This document shows, in pieces, positions 16,041 through 25,232 of a stretch of DNA of 64,000 bases (position 1 is its first letter; every line of letters starts with the position of its first letter). Source of the DNA: Microbacterium sp. Nx66. Its GTDB lineage: Bacteria > Actinomycetota > Actinomycetes > Actinomycetales > Microbacteriaceae. The position numbers and the translations under genes were made by a program. The stretch is taken from assembly GCF_904066215.1 (NCBI RefSeq), contig NZ_LR880474.1, positions 3,286,001-3,350,000 on the forward strand, read 5' to 3'. The notes under the pieces were generated by a model. The model was not told the origin of the DNA, did not search any database, and saw nothing but the letters and a program-made list of their open reading frames with translations.

Positions 16041-16913
16041 TCAGACGCGGGTGACCCGGGAACGGACGCGCTGCACGATCCAGCACACGACGTAGATCGT
16101 GAAGGACAGGGTCGTGATGTAGGGGCTGACGGGCAGGGTGCCGGCGAGCGCGAGGAGGATGCCGCCGACGGCCGAGACGAACCCGAACAGCGCCGCCAGC
16201 ACCGGCACCGCGACCGGGCCCGCCGTGATCCGCATGGCTGCGGCAGCGGGCGTCACCAGGAGCGCCATCACCAGCAGCGCGCCGATGATGTGCACGCTCA
16301 CCGCGACGATGAGCCCCAGAAGCACCATGAACAGCAGGCTCACGGTGCGGGTGGGCACCCCGCGGGCTGCCGCCGACTCCGGATCGAGTGAGTCGAAGCG
16401 CAGCGGATTCCACATCACGAGCAGGCCGAGCAGCACCACGAGGCTGATGCCGACGAGCCAGCCGAGGTCGGGACTCGAGACCGACACGATCTGCCCCGTG
16501 AGGAGGCTGAACCGGTTGGCGCTGCGGCCGTCGTACAGCGACAGGAACAGGATGCCGAGACCGAGGCCGAACGGCATGAGCACGCCGACGATCGAGTTGC
16601 GGTCCCTGGCCTTGGCGCCGAGGACCCCGATGAGGATCGCCGCCACGAGGGCTCCGCCGAGTGAGCCGAGCACGACGCTGCCGCCGAACAGCAGCGCCGC
16701 CGCCGCTCCCGCGAAGGAGAGCTCGCTCACCCCGTGCACCGCGAACGCGAGATCGCGCTGCATGACGAACACCCCGATGAGACCGCCGACGAGCCCGAGC
16801 ACGGCGCCCGCGATGATCGAGTTCGCGAGCAGGGCGACGAGCTCGCCATAGTCCTGGAAGGAGAAGATGTCGTCCCAGCCGACCATGGGGACGAGAGCGG
16901 ACGGGACGGTCAT
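16041..16913 (-). CDS. znuB: zinc ABC transporter permease
   Basis: 290-residue integral membrane subunit of the ABC-3 metal family with about eight helices. The segment SVHIIGALLVMALLVTPAA (about 207-225) is the conserved region that contacts the ATPase. It overlaps the start of znuC by four bases (ATGA type). It forms the channel for zinc delivered by ZnuA. Metal specificity is inferred from the Zur box and the histidine-rich partners. Confidence 0.94.
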   Translation of the reverse strand: MTVPSALVPMVGWDDIFSFQDYGELVALLANSIIAGAVLGLVGGLIGVFVMQRDLAFAVHGVSELSFAGAAAALLFGGSVVLGSLGGALVAAILIGVLGAKARDRNSIVGVLMPFGLGLGILFLSLYDGRSANRFSLLTGQIVSVSSPDLGWLVGISLVVLLGLLVMWNPLRFDSLDPESAAARGVPTRTVSLLFMVLLGLIVAVSVHIIGALLVMALLVTPAAAAMRITAGPVAVPVLAALFGFVSAVGGILLALAGTLPVSPYITTLSFTIYVVCWIVQRVRSRVTRV

Positions 16914-17761
16914 GCGGCGCCCCCGTGCTCGTGGTCATGGTCGTGGTGCGGCTCCGCATCGGGGACGCCGACCACGACGAGCCGGTCACCGGCGCGGAGC
17001 ACGAACACCGCGGTGCCGTAGAGATCCGTCAGCACCCGGGTCTGCAGCACCTCCTCCGGGGTCCCGAGGAGGAACCGGCCGCCGGCGATGTAGAGGATGC
17101 GGTCGACGCGGTTCAGGATCGGGTTGACGTCGTGCGTGACGAAGAGCACGGCGGCTCCGCGCTCCCGACGCTGCCGATCGATGATGTCGGTGACGGCGAC
17201 CTGGTTGGCGAGGTCGAGGTTCGACAGCGGCTCGTCGCAGAGGAGCAGCGCGGGTTCGTCGGCCAGCGCCTGCCCGACGCGGAGGCGCTGCTGCTCTCCG
17301 CCGGAGAGGAGGCCCACCCGGCGGTCCGCGTACGAGGTCGCCCCGACAGCGGCCAGCAGGGCGTCGACCTTCGCCCGGTCGCCACGGTGCGGGACCGGGA
17401 AGCCGAAGCGGCTGCCCTGCACGCCGAGGGCGACGAGATCACGGGCGCGCATGCTCGTGTCGGGAGCGAGCGAGCGCTGCTGAGGGATGTACCCGATGCG
17501 GGCGTTCCCGCGGTGCACGGGCTCGCCGGCCACGCGGATGCTGCCGCGCGAGAGGGGCTGGAGTCCCAGGATGCTGCGGAGGAGCGTCGTCTTCCCGGAT
17601 CCCGATGGGCCGAGCACGGCGATGAACTCCCCGGGCTGCACCGAGAGGTCGAGTCCCGACCAGAGCTCGCGGTCGCCCCGCTGCAGGGCGCCGTCGGCGA
17701 TCTCGAGGACCGGGCCGGTCTCCCTCGCGGGTCGCTGAGCCTGTGAACGGGCTCCGCTCAC
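16910..17761 (-). CDS. znuC: zinc ABC transporter ATP-binding protein
   Basis: 283-residue ATPase subunit. Walker A is GPSGSGKTT (51-59), the signature LLSGGEQQRLRVGQAL, and Walker B LLLCDEPLSNLD, all intact. The C-terminus ends in a histidine-rich tail (P-H-H-D-H-D-H-E-H-G), suited to binding spare zinc. Start overlaps the stop of znuA by four bases. Energises import through ZnuB. Confidence 0.95.
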   Translation of the reverse strand: MSGARSQAQRPARETGPVLEIADGALQRGDRELWSGLDLSVQPGEFIAVLGPSGSGKTTLLRSILGLQPLSRGSIRVAGEPVHRGNARIGYIPQQRSLAPDTSMRARDLVALGVQGSRFGFPVPHRGDRAKVDALLAAVGATSYADRRVGLLSGGEQQRLRVGQALADEPALLLCDEPLSNLDLANQVAVTDIIDRQRRERGAAVLFVTHDVNPILNRVDRILYIAGGRFLLGTPEEVLQTRVLTDLYGTAVFVLRAGDRLVVVGVPDAEPHHDHDHEHGGAA

Positions 17762-18765
17762 GACTGGACGGCGGCGGCGAGGCTCTGGATCGCGTCACTC
17801 ATCCACTCAGAGTACGACGATCCGTCCTCGAGCAGCTCCGTGAACGCGACCACGGGCACCCCGGCGTCCTCCGCGGCCTTCTCCACGCGCTCCGTCTCCG
17901 CGCCGCCGGTCTGAGCGTTGGTGAGCACGGCGGTCACATCGCCGGACCCGACGACCTGCAGCGCCTCGAGCAGCACGGCGGGCGCGACATCACTGCCCTC
18001 CTCCACCGACTCCGCGAAGCCCTCGGGGGTGACGTCGGTGAGCCCGGCGGCCGTGGCCAGGTATCCGGGCAACGGCTCGGTCATGAACACCGTCGCACCG
18101 CTGGCATCCGCCTTGATCGCCTCGAGGTCGCCCTCGAAACCCTCCAGCTCCGCGACGAGCTCGTCCGCGTTCGTGCGGAACGTGTCGGCGCCGTCGGGGT
18201 CGATCTCGGTGAGCTCGTCGGCGATCGCGTCGACGACGTGGATCATCGTGTGCGGGTCGAACCAGACGTGCTCGTTGAAGCCCTCGATGTGGTCGTGGCC
18301 GGCGTGCTCGTCCTCGCCCTCGGCGTGCTCGTGATCGTGCGGCTCGTCCGTCGCCGCCTCGTCGTGATCGTGGTCCTCGCCCCCGTCGTGACCCTCGTTG
18401 CCCGGGTAGTCGTGCGAGAACTCCACTGCGGTGACGACGTGCGGGTCCTGCGCATCCTGCAGGAGGCTGTCGATGAACGCGTCGTAGCCGCCGCCGTTCT
18501 CCACCACGAGATCGGCCTTCTGCAGCGTGAGACGGTCGCGGGCACTCGCCTCGTAGGAGTGCGGGTCCTGGGTGACCGAGTCGATGATCGAGGTGACGTC
18601 GACGCGGTCCCCGCCGACCTGCGCGGCGATGTCGCCGTAGACGTTGGTGCTCGCGACGACCGTCACCGCGCCGTCGTCCTCTGCCGCGCCCGGGGTGGTC
18701 GAGCATCCGGCCAGCGTGAGGGCGGCGACGGAGGCGAGTGTGAGGGCGAGGACGGGCTTCTTCAT
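17758..18765 (-). CDS. znuA: zinc ABC transporter substrate-binding lipoprotein
   Basis: 335 residues. Signal peptide ends at the lipobox L-A-G-C, so the protein is membrane-tethered outside. Cluster A-1 binding fold with a long His/Asp/Glu-rich loop between about residues 125 and 165 (several H-D-H and H-E-H units), characteristic of ZnuA and not of manganese-binding homologues. The start at ATG 18765 is favoured because TAGAGT ends 7 nt ahead and the Zur box covers the -35 region; a GTG three codons upstream would fall within the promoter gap. First gene of znuACB. Confidence 0.94.
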   Translation of the reverse strand: MKKPVLALTLASVAALTLAGCSTTPGAAEDDGAVTVVASTNVYGDIAAQVGGDRVDVTSIIDSVTQDPHSYEASARDRLTLQKADLVVENGGGYDAFIDSLLQDAQDPHVVTAVEFSHDYPGNEGHDGGEDHDHDEAATDEPHDHEHAEGEDEHAGHDHIEGFNEHVWFDPHTMIHVVDAIADELTEIDPDGADTFRTNADELVAELEGFEGDLEAIKADASGATVFMTEPLPGYLATAAGLTDVTPEGFAESVEEGSDVAPAVLLEALQVVGSGDVTAVLTNAQTGGAETERVEKAAEDAGVPVVAFTELLEDGSSYSEWMSDAIQSLAAAVQS

Positions 18766-18783
18766 GATTCCCACTCTAAACGC

Positions 18784-18801
18784 TAATGAGAACCATTATC
18801 A
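18784..18801 (-). promoter_or_regulatory. Zur box upstream of znuA
   Basis: On the minus strand TGATAATGGTTCTCATTA, an imperfect palindrome that closely matches the actinobacterial Zur-box form TGAtAATGgTTtTCAttt as I know it. It lies over the predicted -35 and spacer of the znuA promoter (-10 TAGAGT at 18773-18778), the classic position for repression when zinc is abundant. Confidence 0.9.
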
Positions 18802-18829
18802 AACCGGTGCCCTCGCCCCGACTCTGCAG

Positions 18830-20521
18830 TCAGTCCGCGAGCGCCCCCGAGGCGATCCACGCCGTGGCCTCGCCCGGCAGCACGGAGCCGTCGAGGGGCA
18901 CGGTCGACAGCACGGCATCGTCGGCCGCGGCGCCCAGATCGAACGGAGCGGTGCCGAAGTTCGTCACGACCTCCCACCCGTTCGGGCGGCGGAACCGCAG
19001 CACGTCCTCCCGACCCGTGTCGACCCACTCGAGCGTCTCCCCGGTCTGCAGCAGTCGCCGGAGACGCAGCGCCTCGCGGTACAGGTTGAGGGTCGAGCCG
19101 GGATCGGCGTCCTCCACCTCGACCGCGTACTCCGCGAACCAGGCAGGCTGCGGCAGGTGCGCGCCGGCCGCGCCGAAGCCGTATGAGCTGCCGGACGCCG
19201 TCCACGGCAGCGGCACGCGGCAGCCGTCGCGCCCGAGGCCGTCGAAGTCCGCGCCGCGGAAGAACCCGGGGTCCTGGCGCTGGTCGGGGGTGATGCCCGC
19301 GACCTCGTGCAGGCCGAGCTCCTCGCCCTGATAGAGGTAGGCGCTGCCGGGCAGGCCGAGCAGCAGCAGCGTCGCGGCGTGCGCCCGACGCAGACCGCCT
19401 TCCCGATCGAGTCCCTCCTCCGGGCCGCCCGCGCGCACCCACTCGGTTCCCTGCTTGACCGCGCGTCCGCGCAGCGGCGGCAGGCCGTAGCGGGTGGCGT
19501 GCCGGGTCACGTCGTGGTTCGAGAGCACCCAGGTCGTCGAGGATCCGGCGGCCTGCGCCTGGGCGAGGTTGTCGGCGATGATGCGCTGGAAGTCCGCCGC
19601 GTCGAAGTCGGCGACGAGCAGGTCGAAGTTGAACGCCTGTCCGAGCCCCTCTGCGGAGGCGTACTTCGCGCGGCGCTCCGGGGTCTCCACCCACGCCTCC
19701 GCGACCGCGGTGCGCGGCGGGTCGTACTCGTTGAAGACCGCGCGCCACTGGGCGTAGATCTCGTGCACGTCGTCGCGGTCGATCATCGGGTGCGTGCCGG
19801 AGGTGCGGTCCATCGCGTCGAGCTCGGCACGCGACGGCAGCGGCTCGGTGAGGTCCTTCGTCAGCATGTGGGCCACATCGATGCGGAACCCGTCCACGCC
19901 GCGGTCCGACCAGAAGCGGAGCGTTGTGAGGAAGTCCTCGCGCACCTCGGGGTGGTCCCAGTTGAGGTCGGGCTGCTCGACGGCGAAGTTGTGCAGGTAC
20001 CACTGGCCGTCCGCGACGCGCTCCCAGGCGCTGCCGCCGAAGACCGAGACCCAGTCGGTGGGCGGCTCCGCGCCGTCGGGACCGGTGCCCTCGCGGAAGA
20101 TGTAGCGCTCCCGGGCGGCCGAGCCGCGGCCGGCAGCCAGCGCCTCCTGGAACCAGGCGTGCTGGTCGGAGGTGTGGTTGGGGACGATGTCGACGACGAC
20201 GCGGATGCCCCGCGCGTGCAGCGCCTCGACCATGGCGTCGAAGTCGTCGAGGGTGCCGAGGCGGGGGTCGACGTCCCGGTAGTCCGCCACGTCGTACCCG
20301 CCGTCGGCGAGCTCCGACGGGTAGAACGGGCTCAGCCACACCGCGTCGATGCCGAGCTCGGCGAGGTAGTCGGCGCGCGACACGATGCCGGGGATGTCGC
20401 CGAGGCCGTCGCCGTCGGCGTCCGCGAAGCTCCGCGGATAGATCTGGTACACGGCGGCCTGACGCCACCAGGTCGCGGTCTTGTCGTCTTCGCGGGTCGC
20501 GGTGAGCAGCGAATCGGTCAT
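18830..20521 (-). CDS. GH13 alpha-glucosidase
   Basis: 563-residue glycoside hydrolase family 13 enzyme, oligo-1,6-/alpha-glucosidase type, cytosolic (no signal peptide). All four conserved regions are present: D-I-V-P-N-H-T (111-117), G-F-R-I-D215 (nucleophile), V-A-E275-A-W (acid/base), and S-N-H336-D337 (transition-state Asp). A C-terminal beta domain follows. Start MTDSLL at 20521 has AAGGAGAG 10 nt upstream. It ends a sugar-uptake operon, so it probably hydrolyses imported maltose-, trehalose- or isomaltose-like sugars. Exact linkage cannot be assigned. Confidence 0.93.
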   Translation of the reverse strand: MTDSLLTATREDDKTATWWRQAAVYQIYPRSFADADGDGLGDIPGIVSRADYLAELGIDAVWLSPFYPSELADGGYDVADYRDVDPRLGTLDDFDAMVEALHARGIRVVVDIVPNHTSDQHAWFQEALAAGRGSAARERYIFREGTGPDGAEPPTDWVSVFGGSAWERVADGQWYLHNFAVEQPDLNWDHPEVREDFLTTLRFWSDRGVDGFRIDVAHMLTKDLTEPLPSRAELDAMDRTSGTHPMIDRDDVHEIYAQWRAVFNEYDPPRTAVAEAWVETPERRAKYASAEGLGQAFNFDLLVADFDAADFQRIIADNLAQAQAAGSSTTWVLSNHDVTRHATRYGLPPLRGRAVKQGTEWVRAGGPEEGLDREGGLRRAHAATLLLLGLPGSAYLYQGEELGLHEVAGITPDQRQDPGFFRGADFDGLGRDGCRVPLPWTASGSSYGFGAAGAHLPQPAWFAEYAVEVEDADPGSTLNLYREALRLRRLLQTGETLEWVDTGREDVLRFRRPNGWEVVTNFGTAPFDLGAAADDAVLSTVPLDGSVLPGEATAWIASGALAD

Positions 20522-20558
20522 GAGGAAGAGGCTCTCCTTGTTTCTTGCGGGGGTCGGG

Positions 20559-21437
20559 TCAGCCCTTGACGGCACCCTGCGTGACACCCTCCATCACCCA
20601 GCGCTGAGTGAAGAGATAGGCGACGATCGCGGGCGCCATGGCCATCAGGTACGAGGCGAAGGCGACGTTGTAGTTGTTGCTGAACTGGTTCTGGAAGAGG
20701 TTCTGCCGCACCGGGAGCGTCTGCAGCGCCGGGTCGGAGATGATCAGCGACGGCATCATGAAGTCGTTCCAGGCGTAGAGGAAGGCGAAGATGCCGACCG
20801 TGGCGCTCATCGGCGCGAGCAGCGGGAAGATGAGCCGCCAGAACGTCTGCCAGGTCGTGGCGCCGTCGATCCGCGCGCTCTCCTCCAGCTCGATCGGGAT
20901 CGAGCGCAGGAAGGCCGTGAACAGCAGCACGCTGAAGCTGAGCTGGAACATCGTGGCGAGGATGATCACGCCGAACGGGTTGTCGAGGCCGACGCGTCCG
21001 GTGAGCTGGATCTGCGGAAGTGCCACGACGGGGAACGGGATGAACATCGCCGCCAGCAGGTAGAAGAAGGAGTACCGGAACAGCCGGCGGTCCCAGTTGC
21101 GCACGATCGCGTACGACGCGAAGGCCGCGAGGACGATCGTCGCGATGACCGTCCCTGCCGTGACGAGCAGCGAGATCGCGGCGCCGACCGGGAACTTCGT
21201 CAGCGTCCACGCTTGCACGAAGCCGTCGATGCTGAACGGCGCCGGCAGCGAGAACGCGTTGCCGTCGACCGCCTGCCCGGTGGTCTTGAACGCCATCGAG
21301 ATCGTCACGTACAGCGGGATGAGGATCGTCGCCGTGCACAGGATCAGGATGATGGTGCCCGACCAGTTGACGCGCTCCATCTTCTGCCGCTTCCGGCGTC
21401 CGTCCGCGGGGATGGTGGTGAGGGTCTCCGTCGACAT
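20559..21437 (-). CDS. carbohydrate ABC transporter permease, MalG type
   Basis: 292 residues, six membrane helices, with the EAA loop E-E-S-A-R-I-D-G-A-T-T-W (about 197-208) for docking of the ATPase. Start overlaps the stop of the MalF-type gene (TGATG). Pairs with that protein to form the sugar channel. No ATPase gene is present, so a shared MsmK-type subunit elsewhere is expected. Confidence 0.93.
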   Translation of the reverse strand: MSTETLTTIPADGRRKRQKMERVNWSGTIILILCTATILIPLYVTISMAFKTTGQAVDGNAFSLPAPFSIDGFVQAWTLTKFPVGAAISLLVTAGTVIATIVLAAFASYAIVRNWDRRLFRYSFFYLLAAMFIPFPVVALPQIQLTGRVGLDNPFGVIILATMFQLSFSVLLFTAFLRSIPIELEESARIDGATTWQTFWRLIFPLLAPMSATVGIFAFLYAWNDFMMPSLIISDPALQTLPVRQNLFQNQFSNNYNVAFASYLMAMAPAIVAYLFTQRWVMEGVTQGAVKG

Positions 21438-22351
21438 CAGAACGTGTTCCTTCCGCGGGTCAGCGAGAGCTGGAGGACGGAGATGAGCACGGCCACGATG
21501 AAGAAGATCGTGGCGTTGGCCATCTGGTAGGCGTAGTCGCCGCCGTTGAAGCCCGCGATGATCGTCATCGCGACGCTGCGGGTGGCGGTGCCCGGGCCGC
21601 CGTTGGTGAGGCCGACGATGATGTCGTAGGCGTTGAGGAAGCCCTTGAAGCCGAGGATCACGTTGATGACGACGTATCCGGCGACGAGGGGGATCGTGAT
21701 GCGGGTCAGCTGCTGCGTGCGGCTGGCGCCGTCGATGCTCGCCGCCTCGTACACCTCGCCCGGCACCGACAGGAGTCCGGCGATGTAGATGAGGAGCGTG
21801 CCGGGGACCGCCTGCCAGGCGGTGACGATCACGATCGCGACCCAGGCGAGGTCGGGGTTGGCGAGCAGGCTCGTCTCCAGCCACGGGATGCCGGTGGCCG
21901 CGCCCGCCGCGGGGATCGAGTTCGAGAACAGGAAGTTGAAGACGTAGGCGATGATGATGCCCGAGATCACCATCGGGATCACGAAGATCGTCCGCAGCCC
22001 CGTCTTGAACCGGATGCGGGAGGTGAGGCCGACCGCCAGCAGGAACGCGATGACGTTGACGACGATCACTGTCGCGATCGAGAACCCGAAGGTGAAGAGA
22101 TAGCTCTGCAGGATCGCCGGGTCGCTGAACAGCGCGATGTAGTTCGTCAGCCCGTTGAAGCTCCACTCGCCGATGCCGATCGAGTCGGTGAAGCTGAAGA
22201 AGATGCCGATGACGCCGGGAACGGTGATCGCGAGCGTGAAGATCACCAGGGTCGGCAGCAGGAACAGGTAGTAGATCGGCTCGACGCGGCGCGTGTGGCG
22301 GCGGATCTTCCGCTGCTCGCCGGTGACGATGGCGGTCGTGCTGGTGCTCAT
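21437..22351 (-). CDS. carbohydrate ABC transporter permease, MalF type
   Basis: 304 residues, six to seven membrane helices, EAA loop Y-E-A-A-S-I-D-G-A-S-R-T in the C-terminal half. The start overlaps the binding-protein stop by four bases, indicating translational coupling. Partner of the MalG-type permease. Confidence 0.93.
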   Translation of the reverse strand: MSTSTTAIVTGEQRKIRRHTRRVEPIYYLFLLPTLVIFTLAITVPGVIGIFFSFTDSIGIGEWSFNGLTNYIALFSDPAILQSYLFTFGFSIATVIVVNVIAFLLAVGLTSRIRFKTGLRTIFVIPMVISGIIIAYVFNFLFSNSIPAAGAATGIPWLETSLLANPDLAWVAIVIVTAWQAVPGTLLIYIAGLLSVPGEVYEAASIDGASRTQQLTRITIPLVAGYVVINVILGFKGFLNAYDIIVGLTNGGPGTATRSVAMTIIAGFNGGDYAYQMANATIFFIVAVLISVLQLSLTRGRNTF

Positions 22352-23673
22352 GGCGCGGACTCCTCTGTCTCGCCCGATGCGGAATCCTCGGAACTCGGGA
22401 TCGGGGCGCGGAAGGCGATGCGGGCCCAGTCCGCGTCCATGGTGCGGAGGATGGAGGAGGGGTCGGCGCCGAGCACCATGGCCTGCGCGTAGTTGTTCAT
22501 CGGCAGGGTCTTCGGGACGAGGACCGAGGGGCCCTGGTAGATCCGCCCCTCGTCGTAGTACTCGATCATGCCCTCGATACGCGGGTCGTCCGGCGGTGCC
22601 GCGTCCGTCGTCGGGGTGAACCCGAGCTGCGAGGCGTTGTACTCCTCGATGTTCTCCGGGAGGTAGAGGTACTCCAGGAAGTCGCGCGCGGCCTCCTGGT
22701 GCTGCGACTCCTCGGGGATCATGACCGCGAGGTCCATGTTCACCCGGACGGCGAGGTCGGCCGGATCGTCGGTCATGGGCAGCGGGAAGGTGCCGAGGTC
22801 GAGGTCGGGGTCGGTCTTGGCGATCTCGCTGAACGCCCACGGCCCCTGGAGGTACATCGCGGCCTCGCCCTTCGCGAAGGCGAGGTTGCCGTCTCCGTAC
22901 GCCCGGCTCGCCGCATCCTCGTTCGTGTACTCGTTCGCGAGCACCATCATCCTGTCCATCGGCTCCGCGAAGTCCTTCTCGAAGGAGACCTCCGAGTCCG
23001 GGCCCACCTCTGTGCCCTCGGCGGCGAGCGCGTCGAAGAAAGCCAGCACGTCCAGCGAGCCACCGGCCGCGTAGTCGTACCAGCCCTGCGCGACGGTCCA
23101 GTCGTCCTTGAACGTGGCGTAGAACGGGTCGATCCCGGCCTCGCGGAGGCTGTCGCTGACGGCGAGGAGCTCGTCCCAGGTCTGCGGCACCTCGAGGCCC
23201 TGCTCCGCGAAGATCTGCGTGTTGTAGATGACCGAGGCGGCCATGACCGAGTACGGCAGGGCGCTGGTGCGCCCCTCGCAGGAGCCGTACTGGTCCATCA
23301 AAGGCTGCAGGTCCTCACGGATGCCGGCGGCGGCCTCCGTGTCGGAGAGATCGGTGAGCGCGCACCGCTGCACGAACCGGGCGACCTCGTAGTTGTAGTT
23401 GGCGAGCATGATGTCGGGCGGGTTCCCGCGGACGAAGCTCGCCGAGACGACGTCGACGCCGGACGTGTCGATCTCCACCCGGACGTCGTCCTGCGACGCG
23501 TTGTACTCCGCGACGAGCTCCGTCATGAACGGGATGGCCTCGCGCTTGCTGAACGTGAAGCGGATCGTCTCCGCTCCCCCGCCGGCGGCACAGCTCGTGA
23601 GCGCCGCGCCGGTCAGCACGAGGCCGAGCGCTCCGGCGGTCCAGCGCACCGCCCGTGATCGTGTGGCAGACAC
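22348..23673 (-). CDS. extracellular sugar-binding lipoprotein
   Basis: 441-residue family 1 solute-binding protein. Signal peptide ends at the lipobox L-T-S-C, then the mature domain starts with R-F-T-F-S-K-R-E-A-I-P. Binds an oligosaccharide outside the cell and presents it to the two permeases downstream. GTG start at 23673 follows AAAGGACG. A TAGATT hexamer (23702-23707, minus) is the likely -10, next to repeated TCTAG/TTTAG motifs where the divergent ROK protein may bind. Confidence 0.93.
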   Translation of the reverse strand: MSATRSRAVRWTAGALGLVLTGAALTSCAAGGGAETIRFTFSKREAIPFMTELVAEYNASQDDVRVEIDTSGVDVVSASFVRGNPPDIMLANYNYEVARFVQRCALTDLSDTEAAAGIREDLQPLMDQYGSCEGRTSALPYSVMAASVIYNTQIFAEQGLEVPQTWDELLAVSDSLREAGIDPFYATFKDDWTVAQGWYDYAAGGSLDVLAFFDALAAEGTEVGPDSEVSFEKDFAEPMDRMMVLANEYTNEDAASRAYGDGNLAFAKGEAAMYLQGPWAFSEIAKTDPDLDLGTFPLPMTDDPADLAVRVNMDLAVMIPEESQHQEAARDFLEYLYLPENIEEYNASQLGFTPTTDAAPPDDPRIEGMIEYYDEGRIYQGPSVLVPKTLPMNNYAQAMVLGADPSSILRTMDADWARIAFRAPIPSSEDSASGETEESAP

Positions 23674-23700
23674 CGTCGTCCTTTCGTAGATCCGCGGAAT

Positions 23701-23740
23701 AAATCTAGTGAGCGAATTTAGTCCGTCTAGAGGTACTGTC
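23701..23740. promoter_or_regulatory. divergent promoter region between sugar operon and ROK regulator
   Basis: A+T-rich patch in G+C-rich surroundings. Minus-strand -10 TAGATT at 23702-23707 for the binding protein, plus-strand -10 TACTGT at 23734-23739 for the ROK gene. Three direct motifs, ATCTAG (23703-23708), ATTTAG (23716-23721) and GTCTAG (23725-23730), are candidate half-sites for the ROK repressor. Confidence 0.5.
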
Positions 23741-23769
23741 TCATCTGGGCGACAGAAAGGTCAAGGGGA

Positions 23770-24984
23770 GTGACAGAGGTCTCGACGGGACTCGGCACCG
23801 GCCGCGCGAGCGTGAGCGCGGTGCTCGACTTCGCCTGGACGGCCGGCGAGTTCACCGCCACCGAGGCCATGGCCGGCACCTCGCTCACGCGCTCGACCAC
23901 CATCGACGCGATCGATACCCTCGTCACCGCGGAGGTGCTGCGCGAGCTGCCCAACGCCCGCGCCATCGGCGATTACCGCTCCGGGCGCCCCGCGCGCCGC
24001 TTCGCCCTCGCGGCAGACCTCGGCGTGGTGATGGGCATCGACGCCGGCGACACCCATCTCGCCGTCACCGTCGCGGATCTGCTCGATCGCACGCTCGTGC
24101 ACCATCGCGTGGAGGTCGACCCCGCGCAGAGCGTCGAGGACCGCCGGGCGACGATCCTGCAGCACCTCACCGCCGCGCGCGACGAGGCCGGGGTGCCCGC
24201 GGAGCGCGTGCTCGCGGTGTGCGCCGGCGTCGCCGCCCCCGTCAACCGCGACGGCATCTCGCCCCCGCACCCCGACGGCTTCTGGGAGCGCACGAACCCC
24301 GGGCTCGCGGAGGCCCTGCGCGACTGGGCCCCGGTGGTCGAGGTGAAGAACGACGCCCAGCTCGCCGCGATCGCCGAGGGGACGCTCGGGGTGGCCGTCG
24401 ACTGCCGCGACTACGTGGCCCTGCTCGCGAGTGAGCGCTTCGGCGGCGGCGTCGTCGTCGACGGGCACGTGCTGCATGGCGCCCACGGCGGCGTCGGCGA
24501 GGGCGTGGTGTTCGATCACATCATCGGTGTCGGCTCGGCGGTGGGCCTCCGTCACGCCGTGGAGGAACAGGCTCGGAGCGCCGTCGAAGACGGGGGCGCT
24601 GCCGCAGACGGAATCCTCGGACGGCTCGTGGCGGACGGGCCGGTCGATCCGCGGCTGGTGCTGACCCTCGCCGCCTCCGGAGACGCCGACGCCCTCCGCG
24701 TCGCCGAGCGCGTGGGGGCCACCCTCGCCCGTGTCGTCGGGGTGCTCGGCAGCATGTACGACCCCGCGCGCGTGATCATCTGCGGGGCCGTGGCGGAGAG
24801 CATCGAGCCTGTGCTGGCCGCCGCCCGCCGGATCCTCCCGGACGAGCTGCACCTGCCCGCACCCGAGATCCTCGCCTCCACACTCGGCGCGGAGGTCGTG
24901 TCGGCCGGCGCGATCGCGACCGCCCGGAGGGCGGCCAGGGAGCGTGCCGTCCCCCGCCTCGCGGAACAGCGTCTCACCGCCTGA
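23770..24984 (+). CDS. ROK-family transcriptional regulator
   Basis: 404 residues. N-terminal winged helix (about 15-65, S-L-T-R-S-T-T-I-D-A-I-D-T-L) followed by a ROK sugar-kinase fold with the phosphate loop D-A-G-D-T-H (about 92-97). The zinc motif CxCGxxGC of sugar kinases is absent, so it is likely a repressor that senses a sugar rather than a kinase. GTG start at 23770. It is divergent from the alpha-glucoside uptake operon, which it most likely represses. Confidence 0.9.
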   Translation: MTEVSTGLGTGRASVSAVLDFAWTAGEFTATEAMAGTSLTRSTTIDAIDTLVTAEVLRELPNARAIGDYRSGRPARRFALAADLGVVMGIDAGDTHLAVTVADLLDRTLVHHRVEVDPAQSVEDRRATILQHLTAARDEAGVPAERVLAVCAGVAAPVNRDGISPPHPDGFWERTNPGLAEALRDWAPVVEVKNDAQLAAIAEGTLGVAVDCRDYVALLASERFGGGVVVDGHVLHGAHGGVGEGVVFDHIIGVGSAVGLRHAVEEQARSAVEDGGAAADGILGRLVADGPVDPRLVLTLAASGDADALRVAERVGATLARVVGVLGSMYDPARVIICGAVAESIEPVLAAARRILPDELHLPAPEILASTLGAEVVSAGAIATARRAARERAVPRLAEQRLTA

Positions 24985-25030
24985 CCCCCCTCTTGCGTCA
25001 GCCGCCCCCTCCCCTCGCGACCCGCCCTCC

Positions 25031-25205
25031 CTCGCGAGAACAGGTAAGCGCGCGAGTTCAGGCTCTCCCGCCCCTGGCAGCCTGTTCCCGCGCGAACGCC
25101 TGTCCCGCCAGCCTGTCGCGAGAACAGGCCCCCGCGCGAACTCAGGCGAACGCGGGAGTTCAGGCTCTCCCTCACTCCAGAGCCTGTTCCCGCGCGAACG
25201 CCTGT
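25031..25205. repeat. two palindromic repeat units between convergent genes
   Basis: Two related units (25031-25103 and 25116-25205), each starting TCGCGAGAACAGG and ending CCTGTTCCCGCGCGAACGCC-TGT. Within each unit the ends pair as inverted repeats (11 of 12 bases). The stretch separates the ROK gene from a minus-strand regulator, so it may serve as a bidirectional terminator. No open frame is convincing. Confidence 0.78.
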
Positions 25206-25232
25206 GTCGTGGGACGCGGATGCCGATCGCGG

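Noticed and set aside
25031..25205. Repeated units might be a CRISPR array
   Set aside because: Only two imperfect units, each self-complementary, with no constant repeat/spacer spacing and no cas genes.
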